64,000 nt of DNA from Hyphomicrobiales bacterium (GTDB taxonomy: Bacteria; Pseudomonadota; Alphaproteobacteria; Rhizobiales; Beijerinckiaceae), in assembly GCA_003963405.1 (NCBI GenBank), contig RXIY01000021.1:62001-126000 (forward strand). Direction: 5' to 3'. The translations under genes and the position numbers were made by a program. Below, piece by piece: positions 37,203-46,572 of the stretch. Numbering within the stretch: position 1 is the first letter of the stretch; every line of letters starts with the position of its first letter. The notes under the pieces are model-generated. The model was not told the DNA's origin, did not search any database, and was given only the letters and a program-made list of their open reading frames with translations.

Positions 37203-38555
37203 GTGGCCGAAAATCACTCTGCACAGGATAATGGCGACGTCATCCGCGCCTATCTCGACAGGCTTGCGGCGCGTGAGGCGGCCGCGCTGGAGACGAAGGG
37301 GCTCGAGAAATTCGTCAGGCTGAAGGCGCAGGAGCTCTACTGGACGGTCTCCCGTCTGTTGCGCACTCTCCGGGTCAAGCTCTTTCCCAGCTCTGTCGCG
37401 CGTGGGGGGCCGCCGAAATGGGCGCGCGTCGCGTCACAGGCCGTTCCGGACGTGTTCACAAAGCGTCCGCGCCTGCTTTTCGACATGACGAGCGCGTTGC
37501 GGTCCGGCAAGAACACCGGCATTCAGCGCGTCGTGCGCGAAATCGCGCGTCATGGCTGGGAGATGGGTCTTTGCATCCCGGTGGCGATCCACGAGGGCGC
37601 CTTGCATCTCTATTACAGCAATCCGGGCGTCGCGGAGACGATCGCCATCGAGGCGGGCGATATGTTCATCATGCTCGACGCGAGCTGGAACCATCTCTAC
37701 GAATATCCTCCGATCATCGAGGAGGTGAAGGCCAAGGGAGGTGCCACGATCCTGTGCCTCCACGACATTCTGCCGATCCTCTACCCGGCCGCTTTCAGCC
37801 CTCCCATTGCACAGCGGTTTCAAGAATGGATGCCGAAGGTCGTTTTGACCAGCGACGGCGTCATCGCCAATTCCCGCGCCACCGCCGAGAGCCTGCGCGA
37901 CTATCTCGACGCGAGCGGGCAGGGGAAGGAGGGCTTCCCGATTGGCTGGTGGCGGCTGGGCGATGATTTTTCGGGCTCGGGAACGGGCGAAGCTTCCGCG
38001 CAGGCGCAGCGGATCGCCCATGGCCGACCCTACTTCCTGAGCGTCGGCACCATCGAGCCGCGCAAGGGCCATCCCATCGTTCTGGACGCCATGGAAAAGC
38101 TCTGGGCCGAGGGTCTCGACGCCGCCTATGTGATCGTGGGCGGCAAGGGCTGGGGGATGCGACATTTCGAGCGTCGCCTGTCGTGGCATCCGGAATTTGG
38201 CAAGAGGCTGTTCTGGCTCGCCAATGCCGGGGACGCCGATTTGGCGTTGCTCTATCGCCATGCGCGCGCGCTGGCGCTCGCCTCCGTGGCCGAAGGCTTC
38301 GGCCTCCCAATCGTCGAAGCGGCGCGCTCCGGAACGCCGGTCATTGCGACGGATATTCCCGTGTTCCGGGAGGCGGCGGGGGAAACCGCGACCTATTTCC
38401 CGCTTCTGGACAGCGACGCGCTCGCGGCGCGGATGCGGGAGGCGCTGATTGCGCGCCCGCACCCTACGACTGTCGCGCCGATGAGCTGGCGAGACTCGGC
38501 GGCGCAGCTTCTTACCATGGCGCGCGACGGCTCCTACCAGATGAGGCTCGGCTAG
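37203..38555 (+). CDS. Family 4 (group 1) glycosyltransferase
   Basis: A 450-residue GT-B protein beginning with a GTG at 37203 (MAENHSAQDNGDV). The first about 90 residues look helical. The N-terminal Rossmann part has TGIQRVVREIARHGWEMG and LCLHDILPILYPAAF. The C-terminal nucleotide-sugar part has YFLSVGTIEPRKGHPIVLDA and the EX7E-type motif SVAEGFGLPIVEAARSGTPVIATDIPVFRE. It probably acts in surface polysaccharide synthesis with the divergent family 2 enzyme. The acceptor is unknown. The frame is intact. Confidence 0.9.
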   Translation: MAENHSAQDNGDVIRAYLDRLAAREAAALETKGLEKFVRLKAQELYWTVSRLLRTLRVKLFPSSVARGGPPKWARVASQAVPDVFTKRPRLLFDMTSALRSGKNTGIQRVVREIARHGWEMGLCIPVAIHEGALHLYYSNPGVAETIAIEAGDMFIMLDASWNHLYEYPPIIEEVKAKGGATILCLHDILPILYPAAFSPPIAQRFQEWMPKVVLTSDGVIANSRATAESLRDYLDASGQGKEGFPIGWWRLGDDFSGSGTGEASAQAQRIAHGRPYFLSVGTIEPRKGHPIVLDAMEKLWAEGLDAAYVIVGGKGWGMRHFERRLSWHPEFGKRLFWLANAGDADLALLYRHARALALASVAEGFGLPIVEAARSGTPVIATDIPVFREAAGETATYFPLLDSDALAARMREALIARPHPTTVAPMSWRDSAAQLLTMARDGSYQMRLG

Positions 38556-38575
38556 GGCCTCGGGCGGCGGCGCGG

Positions 38576-40165
38576 TCAGAACGGATGATACTGGTAGAGC
38601 CAGTTCTCGGACAGGATCGTGTCGCCGTTCTTGAGATAGAGCCGCATTTCCACAGGCTCCTTGCCGTCGACGGTGAGGTCGAACTGGGCGCGCCAATGTC
38701 CCGGCACGCCATCGAAGACGGCCTCGGTGAAAATATATGAGAAGCTGCCGCGAGAGGCCCAGAGCACTGGCTCGGGTTTCACGCCGAAGGGCAGCTTGGC
38801 GAGCGGTTCCCCCAGAAACTCCACCATGAATTTGCGCACGCCCTTGGGGCGCGGCCTTCCCGGCTGACCGCCATTGCCGAGGCGCGTCGCCACGCAGCGG
38901 GCGAGCGGCGACGGGAAGGGCTCGTCGGCAAGCCAGTACAGGCGGTAGGAAAGCTCGAAACTGGCGCCGGGCATGGCCGGTTTTTCGGGCACCCACATGG
39001 CGACGACGTTGTCGTGAATCTCGTCGTCTGTGGGAATCTCGATGAGATGGATCGCCCCGCCGCCCCAATCGCCCTTCGGTTCGACCCACACGCTCGGGCG
39101 GCGGTCGTAGAAGACGCCGTCGAGATAGTGGTCGAAATTTCGGTCCCGCTGCATCAGGCCGAAGCCCTTGGGATTTTTATCGCCGAAGGCTGAGGCGATC
39201 ACACGCGGAGGGTTATTCAGCGGTCGCCAGAGCCGCTCGCCCGTTCCCGTCCACATGCTGAGCCCGTCTGAATCATGGACCTCGGGGCGCCAGTCGACGC
39301 CCGTGGGCTTCACCGTCTCGGAGAACCAGTACATGGAGGTCAGCGGGGCGATGCCGAAACGGGTGAATTTGCCCCGCAGATAGAGCGAGCAGTCGATGTC
39401 CATCACGACGCCCTTGCCGCGCGTCATGAGGAACTTATAGGCGCCGACGATGGACGGACCCTCGAGGAGCGCATGCAGAACGACGCCGTCCTGCGTCTCC
39501 GGCCCGACGTAAATATGTGTGAAGTCTGGGAATTCCTCCGGCGCGCCGGCCTGCCAGGTGTCGAGCGCGACGCCGCGCGCGGAGAGGCCGTACTGGCGGA
39601 GTTCACCGATCGCGCGGAAATAGGAGGCCCCGAGAAAAGCGACCCAGTCGTTCTTCTTCCAGTCGAGCGGGCCGTCCTTGGACTCCTGGATGCGGAAGCC
39701 CGCGAAGCCAGCGCCAGGCGGCAGCTGCCGCGCGATGGAATCCTCGGGCATGTTGAAATAGCTGGTATCGTAGAGCACCTCGCGCGCCTCGCCGTTCTCC
39801 ACGACGTGGATGCGAACGGCCTTTCGAAAGAACATGCCGAGGTGGAAGAACTCGATCGGAAAACGATCTTTGGTGTCGGCGAAGAGCGCGTGATCCGTGT
39901 TGTAGGTGATGTGTCCCCACTTCTCGTAGTCGATCTGCGAGGTGATCTCCGGCGAGGGTATGTTGGGATTGCGATAGGGCTCCTTGACGAGCCGCTGCGC
40001 CTCCTGCTTCAGCGCCTCGAAAGAGAAGGGCTCGGCTTGGCCGAGCTTCACATTCGTGATTTGGGATGGCGCCGCCGCATTCGCCGGCGGGGCCCCAACG
40101 GCGCCGAGCGCGCTCGTGGCGGCCGCTGTCTTGAGGAAGGAACGGCGGTCTTGCTTGTCGATCAT
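38576..40165 (-). CDS. Periplasmic glucan biosynthesis protein OpgG/OpgD family
   Basis: From the ATG at 40165 the protein has 529 residues. It begins with a twin-arginine signal (DRRSFLKTAAATSALGAVG). The MdoG domain spans most of the length: PFSFEALKQEAQRLVKEPYRNP, FFHLGMFFRKAVRIHVVENGEA and GFGLMQRDRNFDHYLDG and SVWVEPKGDWGGGAIHLIEIPT. The family works in the periplasm on osmoregulated beta-glucans. Tat export fits OpgD of E. coli better than the Sec-exported OpgG, but I leave the symbol open. Confidence 0.9.
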   Translation of the reverse strand: MIDKQDRRSFLKTAAATSALGAVGAPPANAAAPSQITNVKLGQAEPFSFEALKQEAQRLVKEPYRNPNIPSPEITSQIDYEKWGHITYNTDHALFADTKDRFPIEFFHLGMFFRKAVRIHVVENGEAREVLYDTSYFNMPEDSIARQLPPGAGFAGFRIQESKDGPLDWKKNDWVAFLGASYFRAIGELRQYGLSARGVALDTWQAGAPEEFPDFTHIYVGPETQDGVVLHALLEGPSIVGAYKFLMTRGKGVVMDIDCSLYLRGKFTRFGIAPLTSMYWFSETVKPTGVDWRPEVHDSDGLSMWTGTGERLWRPLNNPPRVIASAFGDKNPKGFGLMQRDRNFDHYLDGVFYDRRPSVWVEPKGDWGGGAIHLIEIPTDDEIHDNVVAMWVPEKPAMPGASFELSYRLYWLADEPFPSPLARCVATRLGNGGQPGRPRPKGVRKFMVEFLGEPLAKLPFGVKPEPVLWASRGSFSYIFTEAVFDGVPGHWRAQFDLTVDGKEPVEMRLYLKNGDTILSENWLYQYHPF

Positions 40166-40269
40166 TCCCGAATCACCTGCGAAAATGCTTTTGTTACTAT
40201 AGCCATGCAATAGGGCGCCCTCGGGGCGGCGCCCCAAGCGCTCCAGACTTCAAGATCGGGTTTCAGCTC

Positions 40270-40503
40270 TCAACCGCGAACAGGCTCATTGCGGATGGCG
40301 GTCTTCATGAAGAAGTAAAGGCCCACAAAGCCTAGAAGCGAGAAGATCACTTCGATCGCGCGGCTGACCATAGGGTCGAGCTGGAAGAGACCGCCGAGCG
40401 CCCATCCCGCCGCCCAGGAAGCCCCGACAAGCTCCGTTCCGACGAGGATCGCCACTGCGATCAACGTGGAGAGATGGACAAGGTTGATCGGCTTCTGGCT
40501 CAT
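40270..40503 (-). CDS. Small membrane protein of unknown function
   Basis: A 77-residue protein with two predicted helices: LSTLIAVAILVGTELVGASWAAGWALGG and AIEVIFSLLGFVGLYFFMKTAI. The start MSQKPINLVHLS lies at 40503. I cannot assign a family. It sits between the OpgG/D-like gene and ssb, in the same orientation as both. The composition is like the rest of the chromosome. It might be a conserved hypothetical protein; homology search is needed for more. Confidence 0.6.
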   Translation of the reverse strand: MSQKPINLVHLSTLIAVAILVGTELVGASWAAGWALGGLFQLDPMVSRAIEVIFSLLGFVGLYFFMKTAIRNEPVRG

Positions 40504-40655
40504 GGAGCTTTCCCGGCGCTGTCGCGCGCAGTCCTCTGGATCGCGCGGCCGGCCGCGCCTCGGTTTCTGCTATAACAATGGGCGTCCCGAGGCAATACCG
40601 GGGCGTCCCGAGGCAATCGGGCCCGTATTCGCACCTACCTCCAGCCGGGGCGGGC

Positions 40656-41189
40656 TCAGAACGGAATGTCGTCGTCCAGCTGCTCGGACAGGCGCCCGCC
40701 GCCGCCGCCGCCACCGGCCGCCGGAGCAGGGCGGCGCTCCGCGGGCGCGCGCTCCATAGGGGAGGAGCGACCGAAAGAGCCCCCGCCGCTTTGGCCATAG
40801 CCGCCGCCCTCAAAATCGCCTTCGCCGCGTCCGCCGCCCTTGCTGTCGAGAAGGGTCATCTCGCCGCGGAAGCGGGGCACGACGACCTCGGTCACCTTGC
40901 GCTGATTGCCGTCCTTGTCGGTATATTCGCGCGTCTGAAGCTGTCCCTCGATATAGATCTTGGAGCCCTTGCGGCAGTACTGCTCCGCGACGCGCCCGAG
41001 ATTCTCATTGAAAATCTGGACATTGTGCCACTCGGTGCGATCCTTGCGCTCGCCGGTGTTCTTGTCGCGCCAGGACTCGGTCGTCGCCACCGAAAAGGAA
41101 ACGACGCGGTCGCCGTTGGAAAAGGTTCTCACTTCCGGATCGCGGCCGAGATTGCCGACCAGAATGACCTTGTTGACGCTACCCGCCAT
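40656..41189 (-). CDS. ssb: Single-stranded DNA-binding protein
   Basis: From the ATG at 41189 (MAGSVNKVILVGNLGRDPE) the protein has 177 residues. The OB fold covers residues about 5-115 (VVSFSVATTESWRDK, WHNVQIFNENLGRVAEQYCRKG). A disordered Gly-rich linker follows. It ends in the acidic tip DDDIPF that recruits partners in replication and repair. The frame is open four codons upstream, but MAGSVNK is the usual start. It is the chromosomal SSB by position; the integrated element to the right seems to lack one. Confidence 0.97.
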   Translation of the reverse strand: MAGSVNKVILVGNLGRDPEVRTFSNGDRVVSFSVATTESWRDKNTGERKDRTEWHNVQIFNENLGRVAEQYCRKGSKIYIEGQLQTREYTDKDGNQRKVTEVVVPRFRGEMTLLDSKGGGRGEGDFEGGGYGQSGGGSFGRSSPMERAPAERRPAPAAGGGGGGGRLSEQLDDDIPF

Positions 41190-41441
41190 GTCTCTCTCCA
41201 CGTGGTGACGCGCCGCACTTTAGTGCAACGAGGGTCCCAACTGGCGTACCCGTCCGGCTTGTCCACAGATCTCCGTGGCCGGCTCGCGTTCGATTTTTGT
41301 TCTAGCATTCAGCGAATGACCCGGCAAGAGCCCCGTTGCGATATGGCTGCGCCCGCGCCTTTGCCTTGCAGAGGGGGACTCGCGCCCGACATAAAGGCAA
41401 GCGTATCGCGAAAGAGGCCGGACGCCGCCGGGGCCTTGCGC

Positions 41442-41669
41442 ATGACTTTCACATTTGACGAGGACATGATCATCCAAGCGCTCGAGGCGAATGGGTGGCG
41501 CAATGTGTGGGACATCTACTGGGTGCAGGAAAGAGAGGCGGGCTTCTGCGGCTTGACGACAGAAGACGCCTTCATCGCCTTGCTTCGAGAAAAGACTCTC
41601 CTGCCATCGCTCTGCGCCCCGTCAGAGCGAGAAGATCATTCGAACGAGCGCCCGTTTCCAAGCTCCTAG
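41442..41669 (+). CDS. Small hypothetical protein
   Basis: A 75-residue frame starting at the ATG at 41442 (MTFTFDEDMIIQALEANGW). It reads like a real small soluble protein: a helix-forming first half and TEDAFIALLREKTLLP in the middle. I recognise no family. Its stop at 41669 overlaps the convergent hydroxylase stop at 41666 by 4 bp. No strong ribosome-binding site is seen. It is a hypothetical call. Confidence 0.45.
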   Translation: MTFTFDEDMIIQALEANGWRNVWDIYWVQEREAGFCGLTTEDAFIALLREKTLLPSLCAPSEREDHSNERPFPSS

Positions 41670-42523
41670 CTGCGCCGCTCGCGTCGAACAGGCAAGGCGA
41701 TCGGCGCGGGCCGCAGTTCGTGGCGCCGGTCGGGCCTGGGAAGGAGATGCATCACGCGTGCAAAGTAATGTTCGGTAACGAAAGCCAGGCTGAAAAGCTG
41801 GAGGATGTTTCGCGCTTCGACGTTTTCAAGTCCGAATTCCTGTGGCGCGAGAACTTTGCGCGTGCCGAAAAGAATGTCCCAGCAGGCGAGGACGATGCCG
41901 TAATTGCTATCGTGTTCGATCCGGCGCGTGGAATGATGCGCGCGGTGCAGGCTGGGCGTGATGACCAGATAGGAGAGCCAGCGCTCGCCCGGCACGGCGA
42001 CATTGGCGTGGTGGAAGAAAACGAAGAACATGCGGATAATTTCGCAGACGACGACAACATGCGCGGCCACGCCGACGATCATCACCGCGATGCATTTCAC
42101 GCCGACCTCCAGGAGTTGGTCGAGGACATGAAAGCGCAAGCCAGTCGAAACATGGATGATCTTGTCGCTGTGATGAACCTTGTGGAGACGCCAGAGACGC
42201 TCGGAATGATGTCCAAGGAAGTGCCAGCAATAGACGACAAAATCGAAGAAGACGAAGCTGAGCGCCAGTTTCATCGGGCCATCGTCGAGGCCGTGCAGCA
42301 GCCCGTGCGAACCGTAGCGTTGCGCGACGACGAAAAGGCTCGAGAGCGACAGCGCGTTCATCACGAGATTGTTGAACAAAAAGGCTGACGCGTTCGTCGT
42401 GAGGGACTGCCTCAGACTGGACGTTGGCGTCGGCCGGTATGGCCGTCGCTTCTCGGCAATCAGCAGAAGCAGGAACAGCCCAACTGCAAGGACAAGAAGA
42501 CCGCCTTCGACGCCCGCGCTCAT
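41666..42523 (-). CDS. Sterol desaturase / fatty acid hydroxylase superfamily protein
   Basis: A 285-residue membrane-bound di-iron hydroxylase. An N-terminal membrane segment (LLVLAVGLFLLLLIAEKRRP) and others follow. The eight-histidine motifs are HFLGHHSERLWRLHKVHHSD near residue 100-120 and HRAHHSTR near 215. A further FHHANVAVP matches the family. Such proteins hydroxylate or desaturate sterols, carotenoids or fatty acids. The substrate is unknown; hopanoid or lipid modification is a guess. It diverges from the SRPBCC-kinase gene by 179 bp. Confidence 0.9.
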   Translation of the reverse strand: MSAGVEGGLLVLAVGLFLLLLIAEKRRPYRPTPTSSLRQSLTTNASAFLFNNLVMNALSLSSLFVVAQRYGSHGLLHGLDDGPMKLALSFVFFDFVVYCWHFLGHHSERLWRLHKVHHSDKIIHVSTGLRFHVLDQLLEVGVKCIAVMIVGVAAHVVVVCEIIRMFFVFFHHANVAVPGERWLSYLVITPSLHRAHHSTRRIEHDSNYGIVLACWDILFGTRKVLAPQEFGLENVEARNILQLFSLAFVTEHYFARVMHLLPRPDRRHELRPAPIALPVRRERRS

Positions 42524-42702
42524 GGTCTTGTTTCTCCGTGGAGTCCGCCACAGGCTCTCGAAGCGAAACGTCGTTCGTTTTCGAGAGAAATCAAGTGGCC
42601 GATGGGATTGGAACAGAAGCGGGAGACTGGTTCATAGTTGAATGTGAGGCGGCCTGTCACCAACTTTCGTTTCAGGCTGGTTGCTTTCCAGGAGGCCCTA
42701 CA

Positions 42703-43899
42703 ATGCTCACCTCCAGATCGGCGCGAGTGATTGGCGGCGCCGCATCGATCGTGGTTCATCGCCCGCTCTGTGCGGTATTCGATTTTGCGGGACACGGGTT
42801 TTTCACGAACTACACGCGTTGGTCTCCGCAAGTGGTCGAGTTCGAGCCGTTTGCGAAAGGGTCCGCGAAGACAGGGATGAAGGCTCGGCAGACGACGCTC
42901 GATCGCGGCATTCGCACGGTGTCGACTTTTGAAATCCAATCTTTTGCGCCGCCGAACGCAATTTGCCTGAAGGGCCTGACGGAACCCTTCACTGCACATT
43001 ACGAATTCCGCAGGCAGACGGACGAGTCGACGCTTGTCAAATTCGATATAGAAGTGGAGGAGCGTCGGCTGTTCATGCGCCCGTTCCGGCAGATCCTGCG
43101 CGAGTCGCTCGACGAAGGCGCAAGGCGGACGGTGGAAAATCTCAAGCAGGCGCTCGAAAGCGACTATGCCGCCGCGACGACCTCGGAGCCGCTTGCCCGC
43201 TTCATTTATGTCACCTCGCTCGACCTCCAGGAGCCATTACGCAAGATAGAGGCGTTCTCCGAACTGCTCGAAAACGCTCTGGCGTCCTCCAACAAGGCGG
43301 ACATGGCCTACGCACAGGAGTCCGTCCGCGGCTACGCTGCAACCGCGCGAAAGCTCGTTGATGATTTATTGACCTATTCCGGCGCGGTCATGGGCGGCCA
43401 ACGTCTCGAAATTCTCGACATGCGAGAAGAAATAGACGGGCTGCTTCTTGAACTCGAGGGCGCGCACGAGGGGTTGGAAATTTGCGTGAAAGTCCCCGCG
43501 CTGAGGTTTCAGGCGGACCGGTCCCAGTTCGCTTGTCTCATTCGGAACATTCTCGGCAACGCGGTAAAATATCGAAAAGCGGGCGAGTCTGCGAAAATAC
43601 GCATCAGCTCCGAGGCGGTGGAAAATGGCGCCATCCGACTCGAAATTGCCGATAGCGGCGTGGGCTTCAAGGAGGAGTTCGCCCAGGCTGTATTCGAGCC
43701 GCTGAAACATATTCCCAACAAGACGGAATATCCCGGAACGGGGATCGAGCTCGCGATTTGCAAGTCGATCGCCGACCGCCATGGTTGGGGCATTGGCGTA
43801 AAAGCGAAGCCGGGGGAGGGCGCGGCGTTCTATTTCACCATCCCTGCGCTTCGTGACGATGTTCGGATGACCGAACGGGAAAAATCGGCGGCCGAATGA
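42703..43899 (+). CDS. SRPBCC-like domain fused to a histidine kinase lacking the phospho-acceptor His
   Basis: A 398-residue protein; the start at 42703 has AGGAGG 7 bp upstream. Residues about 13-155 resemble an SRPBCC/START-like ligand-binding domain (IVVHRPLCAVFDFAGHG, FTAHYEFRRQTDESTLVKFDI). Residues about 160-225 are a HisKA-like dimerisation helix pair: the H-box reads TSLDLQEPLRKIEAFSELL where the family has SHDLQEPLR. The codon at residue 173 (43219-43221) is CTC instead of CAC. The ATPase part is intact: NILGNAVKYRK, DSGVGF and GTGIELAICKSI. There is no adjacent response regulator. It may act as a pseudokinase or ligand-controlled phosphatase; this is inference. Confidence 0.8.
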   Translation: MLTSRSARVIGGAASIVVHRPLCAVFDFAGHGFFTNYTRWSPQVVEFEPFAKGSAKTGMKARQTTLDRGIRTVSTFEIQSFAPPNAICLKGLTEPFTAHYEFRRQTDESTLVKFDIEVEERRLFMRPFRQILRESLDEGARRTVENLKQALESDYAAATTSEPLARFIYVTSLDLQEPLRKIEAFSELLENALASSNKADMAYAQESVRGYAATARKLVDDLLTYSGAVMGGQRLEILDMREEIDGLLLELEGAHEGLEICVKVPALRFQADRSQFACLIRNILGNAVKYRKAGESAKIRISSEAVENGAIRLEIADSGVGFKEEFAQAVFEPLKHIPNKTEYPGTGIELAICKSIADRHGWGIGVKAKPGEGAAFYFTIPALRDDVRMTEREKSAAE

Positions 43900-43911
43900 C
43901 TCCATAGTCGC

Positions 43912-45078
43912 CTATGGAGCGCCGAGGCGGTAATCCGATCTTTCCCCCGCGACCCAGGCTGCAAAGACCGAAATGTCTTTGGGGTCGAACGCCGCCATAT
44001 CGGCGCGGTAGCCCGGCGCAAGACGACCGAGCGGCTGGCCGAGACCGAGAAACTCGGCCGGGTTGAGCGAGGCGAACCGCAGTGCTTGCTCCAGTGGAAG
44101 GCTAAGAAGCCGGATGCAGTTGCGGATCGCGCTGGCCATTTCGATTGACGATCCCGCGAGCGCGTCGTCCTGTGTGCGGCAACTGCCATCGCGCACCGCG
44201 ATGCGCCTGCCCATAAGATCGAAATTGTCGCGCATGCCGCCGACGGGCGGCATGGCGTCGCTCACGAGCATGGGGCGCCCGACGCCGCGCAAAGCCAGCC
44301 TGAGCATGGCCGGCGCTACATGCTCGCCATCCACGATGAGTCCGTAAGAAGCCTGCGGGGATTCCAGCGCCGCCGCGACAGGACCGGGCTCGCGGGCGGC
44401 AAGCGGACGCATGGCGTTGAAGAGATGCGTGAATCCGGTGAGCCCTTCGGCCATCGCGGCGCGCGTTTGTTCATAGGTCGCCATCGAATGGCCGAGCGCG
44501 ACCTTCGCGCCCAAAGCGACAAGTTCGGCGACGAAGCCGTCGGGCGTTTCCTCGGGCGCAAGCGTCACCAGGAGGACCCCCTTGCGAAACGCGCCAAGCA
44601 TTTGGCCATGATGCCGCTGCGGGCGGCGGATGAAGTCGCGCCGGTGAATGCCCGGTTTTTCTGGCGATAAAAACGGCCCTTCGAGATGGATGCCGAGAAC
44701 GCCGGGCTCGCGCGCCATGACGTCGCCCACGGCCTCGAGCGCCGCAGCCATGACCTCGTCGCTGTCGGTGATGATCGTCGGCAGCAGCGCCGTCACGCCG
44801 AACTTGCGATGCGCTTCGACAATCTTGACAAGCGCAGCTGGGGTGGGATCGGCGTTGAAAAGAACATCGCCGCCGCCGTTGACCTGAATGTCGATGAAGC
44901 CCGGCGCGAGCCATGCGCCGGGGGGCGCGTGATAAACCTCGATCGTGGAGGGAAGGTCCGACCGCCGCGTCAGCGCAGCAATTCGAGACCCCTCGATCAC
45001 AACGGCGAAATCGTCGCGCCGGCTTTCGCCGTCGAAAACGACATCGGCAGCCACTGCATGTCGGGACATGTCGCTCAT
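43912..45078 (-). CDS. nagA: N-acetylglucosamine-6-phosphate deacetylase
   Basis: A 388-residue amidohydrolase converting GlcNAc-6-P to GlcN-6-P and acetate. Motifs match NagA: APGFIDIQVNGGGDVLFN, GIHLEGPFLSPEKPGIH (metal Glu), ALGHSMATYEQT, GFTHLFNAM and the catalytic Asp in MLVSDAMPPVGG. Its start overlaps the stop of the SIS-domain gene by ATGA, so the two are translationally coupled. Together they would feed GlcNAc-6-P, including that from MurQ, into glycolysis or wall recycling. Confidence 0.95.
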   Translation of the reverse strand: MSDMSRHAVAADVVFDGESRRDDFAVVIEGSRIAALTRRSDLPSTIEVYHAPPGAWLAPGFIDIQVNGGGDVLFNADPTPAALVKIVEAHRKFGVTALLPTIITDSDEVMAAALEAVGDVMAREPGVLGIHLEGPFLSPEKPGIHRRDFIRRPQRHHGQMLGAFRKGVLLVTLAPEETPDGFVAELVALGAKVALGHSMATYEQTRAAMAEGLTGFTHLFNAMRPLAAREPGPVAAALESPQASYGLIVDGEHVAPAMLRLALRGVGRPMLVSDAMPPVGGMRDNFDLMGRRIAVRDGSCRTQDDALAGSSIEMASAIRNCIRLLSLPLEQALRFASLNPAEFLGLGQPLGRLAPGYRADMAAFDPKDISVFAAWVAGERSDYRLGAP

Positions 45079-46106
45079 CGAGTCCGCGTGATCTTGCGCA
45101 GATGGCGCGGTTTATCGACATTCGTCCCGCGCATCGCCGCCAGGCGAACAACCATGGCGTAGAAGCTCTGAATGAGGCAGATTGCGTCGGTCTCCGGATG
45201 ATCATCGGGTAGCGCGGGGAGCCGGTCCGGCGCCGACGCGAGCGTGGACGTGATGAAGGCCGCCGCCCCCTTGGCCCTGAGATCGGCGGCGAGTTCTGTC
45301 ATGCCCACGGCGGCGGCGTCCGTCGGCGCGAACATGAGCACGGGATAAGACGGCGCGACCAGCGCAATGGGGCCATGGAGGAATTCGGCAGCGGAAAACG
45401 CTTCCGCATGGAGATCGGACGTTTCCTTCAGCTTGAGCGCTGCTTCCCGCGCGATGGCAAGCGTCGGCCCGCGCCCAATCGTTACGAGGCTTTCGGCTGC
45501 GGTGAAGCTGTCCAGGAGGCGGCTCCAGTCGAGTTCGCCGGCGGCGGCGAGGCGATCCGGCAATCGTCGCAACGCCTCCGCGAGAGCCTCGTCCTCTGCC
45601 CAAGAGGCGACCAATCGTGCGAGCGCCGCGACCGACGCGATGAATGTCTTGGTTGCGGGGATGCTGAGCTCAGGCCCTGCCGCCATCGGCGCCACGAATT
45701 CGCAGGCCCGCGCCAGCGCGCTCGCCGGGTCGTTCGTAATGCAGGCGGTCACGGCGCCGCCGGCGCGGGCCGACGCGGCCTGCTCGACGATGTCGCTGCT
45801 CTCGCCGGACTGCGAAATTGCAAGGAAGAGCTGATCAGCAAGGCGCAGAGGCTGATGGTAAATCGTCGTCACGCTCGGCGCGGCGGCGGCGACCACAGTG
45901 CCGAGATATCGCTCGATCAGGTGCTTCCCGAAGGTCGCCGCATGGGCGGAACTGCCGCGCGCGCAGGTGACGACGAGTTGCGGCGGCTTGCGCCGCAACC
46001 GTTCCGCCAGAGCCTGGAAAACTTCTGCGAGAGCCGCCTCCTGCCGCCTCACGGCCTCGGGCGCCGCTCGCATGTCCGAAATCATCTGTGCGTCGGGGAG
46101 GGGCAT
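45075..46106 (-). CDS. Double-SIS sugar isomerase, NagB-II/GlmS-like
   Basis: From the ATG at 46106 (MPLPDAQMISDMRAAP) the protein has 343 residues with two SIS domains: LVVTCARGSSAHAATFGKHLIERYLG and SQSGESSDIVEQAASARAGGA in the first, VTIGRGPTLAIAREAALKLKETSDLHAEAFSAAEFLHGP in the second. It resembles the GlmS isomerase half without a glutaminase domain. In a nagA operon this type is the alternative GlcN-6-P deaminase NagB-II. The role is inferred from operon context. The frame is open to 46178 without support. Confidence 0.87.
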   Translation of the reverse strand: MPLPDAQMISDMRAAPEAVRRQEAALAEVFQALAERLRRKPPQLVVTCARGSSAHAATFGKHLIERYLGTVVAAAAPSVTTIYHQPLRLADQLFLAISQSGESSDIVEQAASARAGGAVTACITNDPASALARACEFVAPMAAGPELSIPATKTFIASVAALARLVASWAEDEALAEALRRLPDRLAAAGELDWSRLLDSFTAAESLVTIGRGPTLAIAREAALKLKETSDLHAEAFSAAEFLHGPIALVAPSYPVLMFAPTDAAAVGMTELAADLRAKGAAAFITSTLASAPDRLPALPDDHPETDAICLIQSFYAMVVRLAAMRGTNVDKPRHLRKITRTR

Positions 46107-46254
46107 GATCTTTGTCGTTTCGGCTAGCGGTCGATCAATGAAAATTGAGCCGGTTGCGCGGGAAGGCAAGTTGGCCACAAAAACACCAGGTCACGCTGCT
46201 ATTGCAAGAGGTGAGCGATCTGTCGACTCGAAGCAACGACGAAGGGAGCGGAGG

Positions 46255-46572
46255 GTGAAGAGGTCCAAAGAGGCGGCGCCATGGCGACAGGAGATGGCCG
46301 AGTTCCCGGTCGCCTTCACTTCCGATGAATGGGAGTCGTTGAAGGCGGCCGGGCAAAACTCGACGGCGAGGATGCAGCATGTCCTTCGCGAGGCGCTGTG
46401 TTTCTATCTCGCGACCAGCAAGGAGGACTTCGCCAATCTTCCGATCCTGATGCTCGAAAAGACCCTCATGAGCCTCACCGCCCTGCAAAATCAGGCCGAA
46501 AACCTGACCGCCCTCAGAAGCGAGGTCGAAAAAGCGATTATCGACAAGGAGCGGCTCAAGCGCCTGGGCTGA
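46255..46572 (+). CDS. Hypothetical helical protein
   Basis: I choose the GTG at 46255 (105 residues), preceded by GGGAGCGGAG; an ATG at 46138 or 46294 is also possible. The protein is mostly alpha-helical: EFPVAFTSDEWESLKAAGQ, STARMQHVLREALCFYLATS and a coiled-coil-like tail LTALQNQAENLTALRSEVEKAI. It has no family I recognise. The middle could be a ribbon-helix-helix-like repressor, but that is a weak guess. It is divergent from the nagA operon and could regulate it. Confidence 0.5.
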   Translation: MKRSKEAAPWRQEMAEFPVAFTSDEWESLKAAGQNSTARMQHVLREALCFYLATSKEDFANLPILMLEKTLMSLTALQNQAENLTALRSEVEKAIIDKERLKRLG

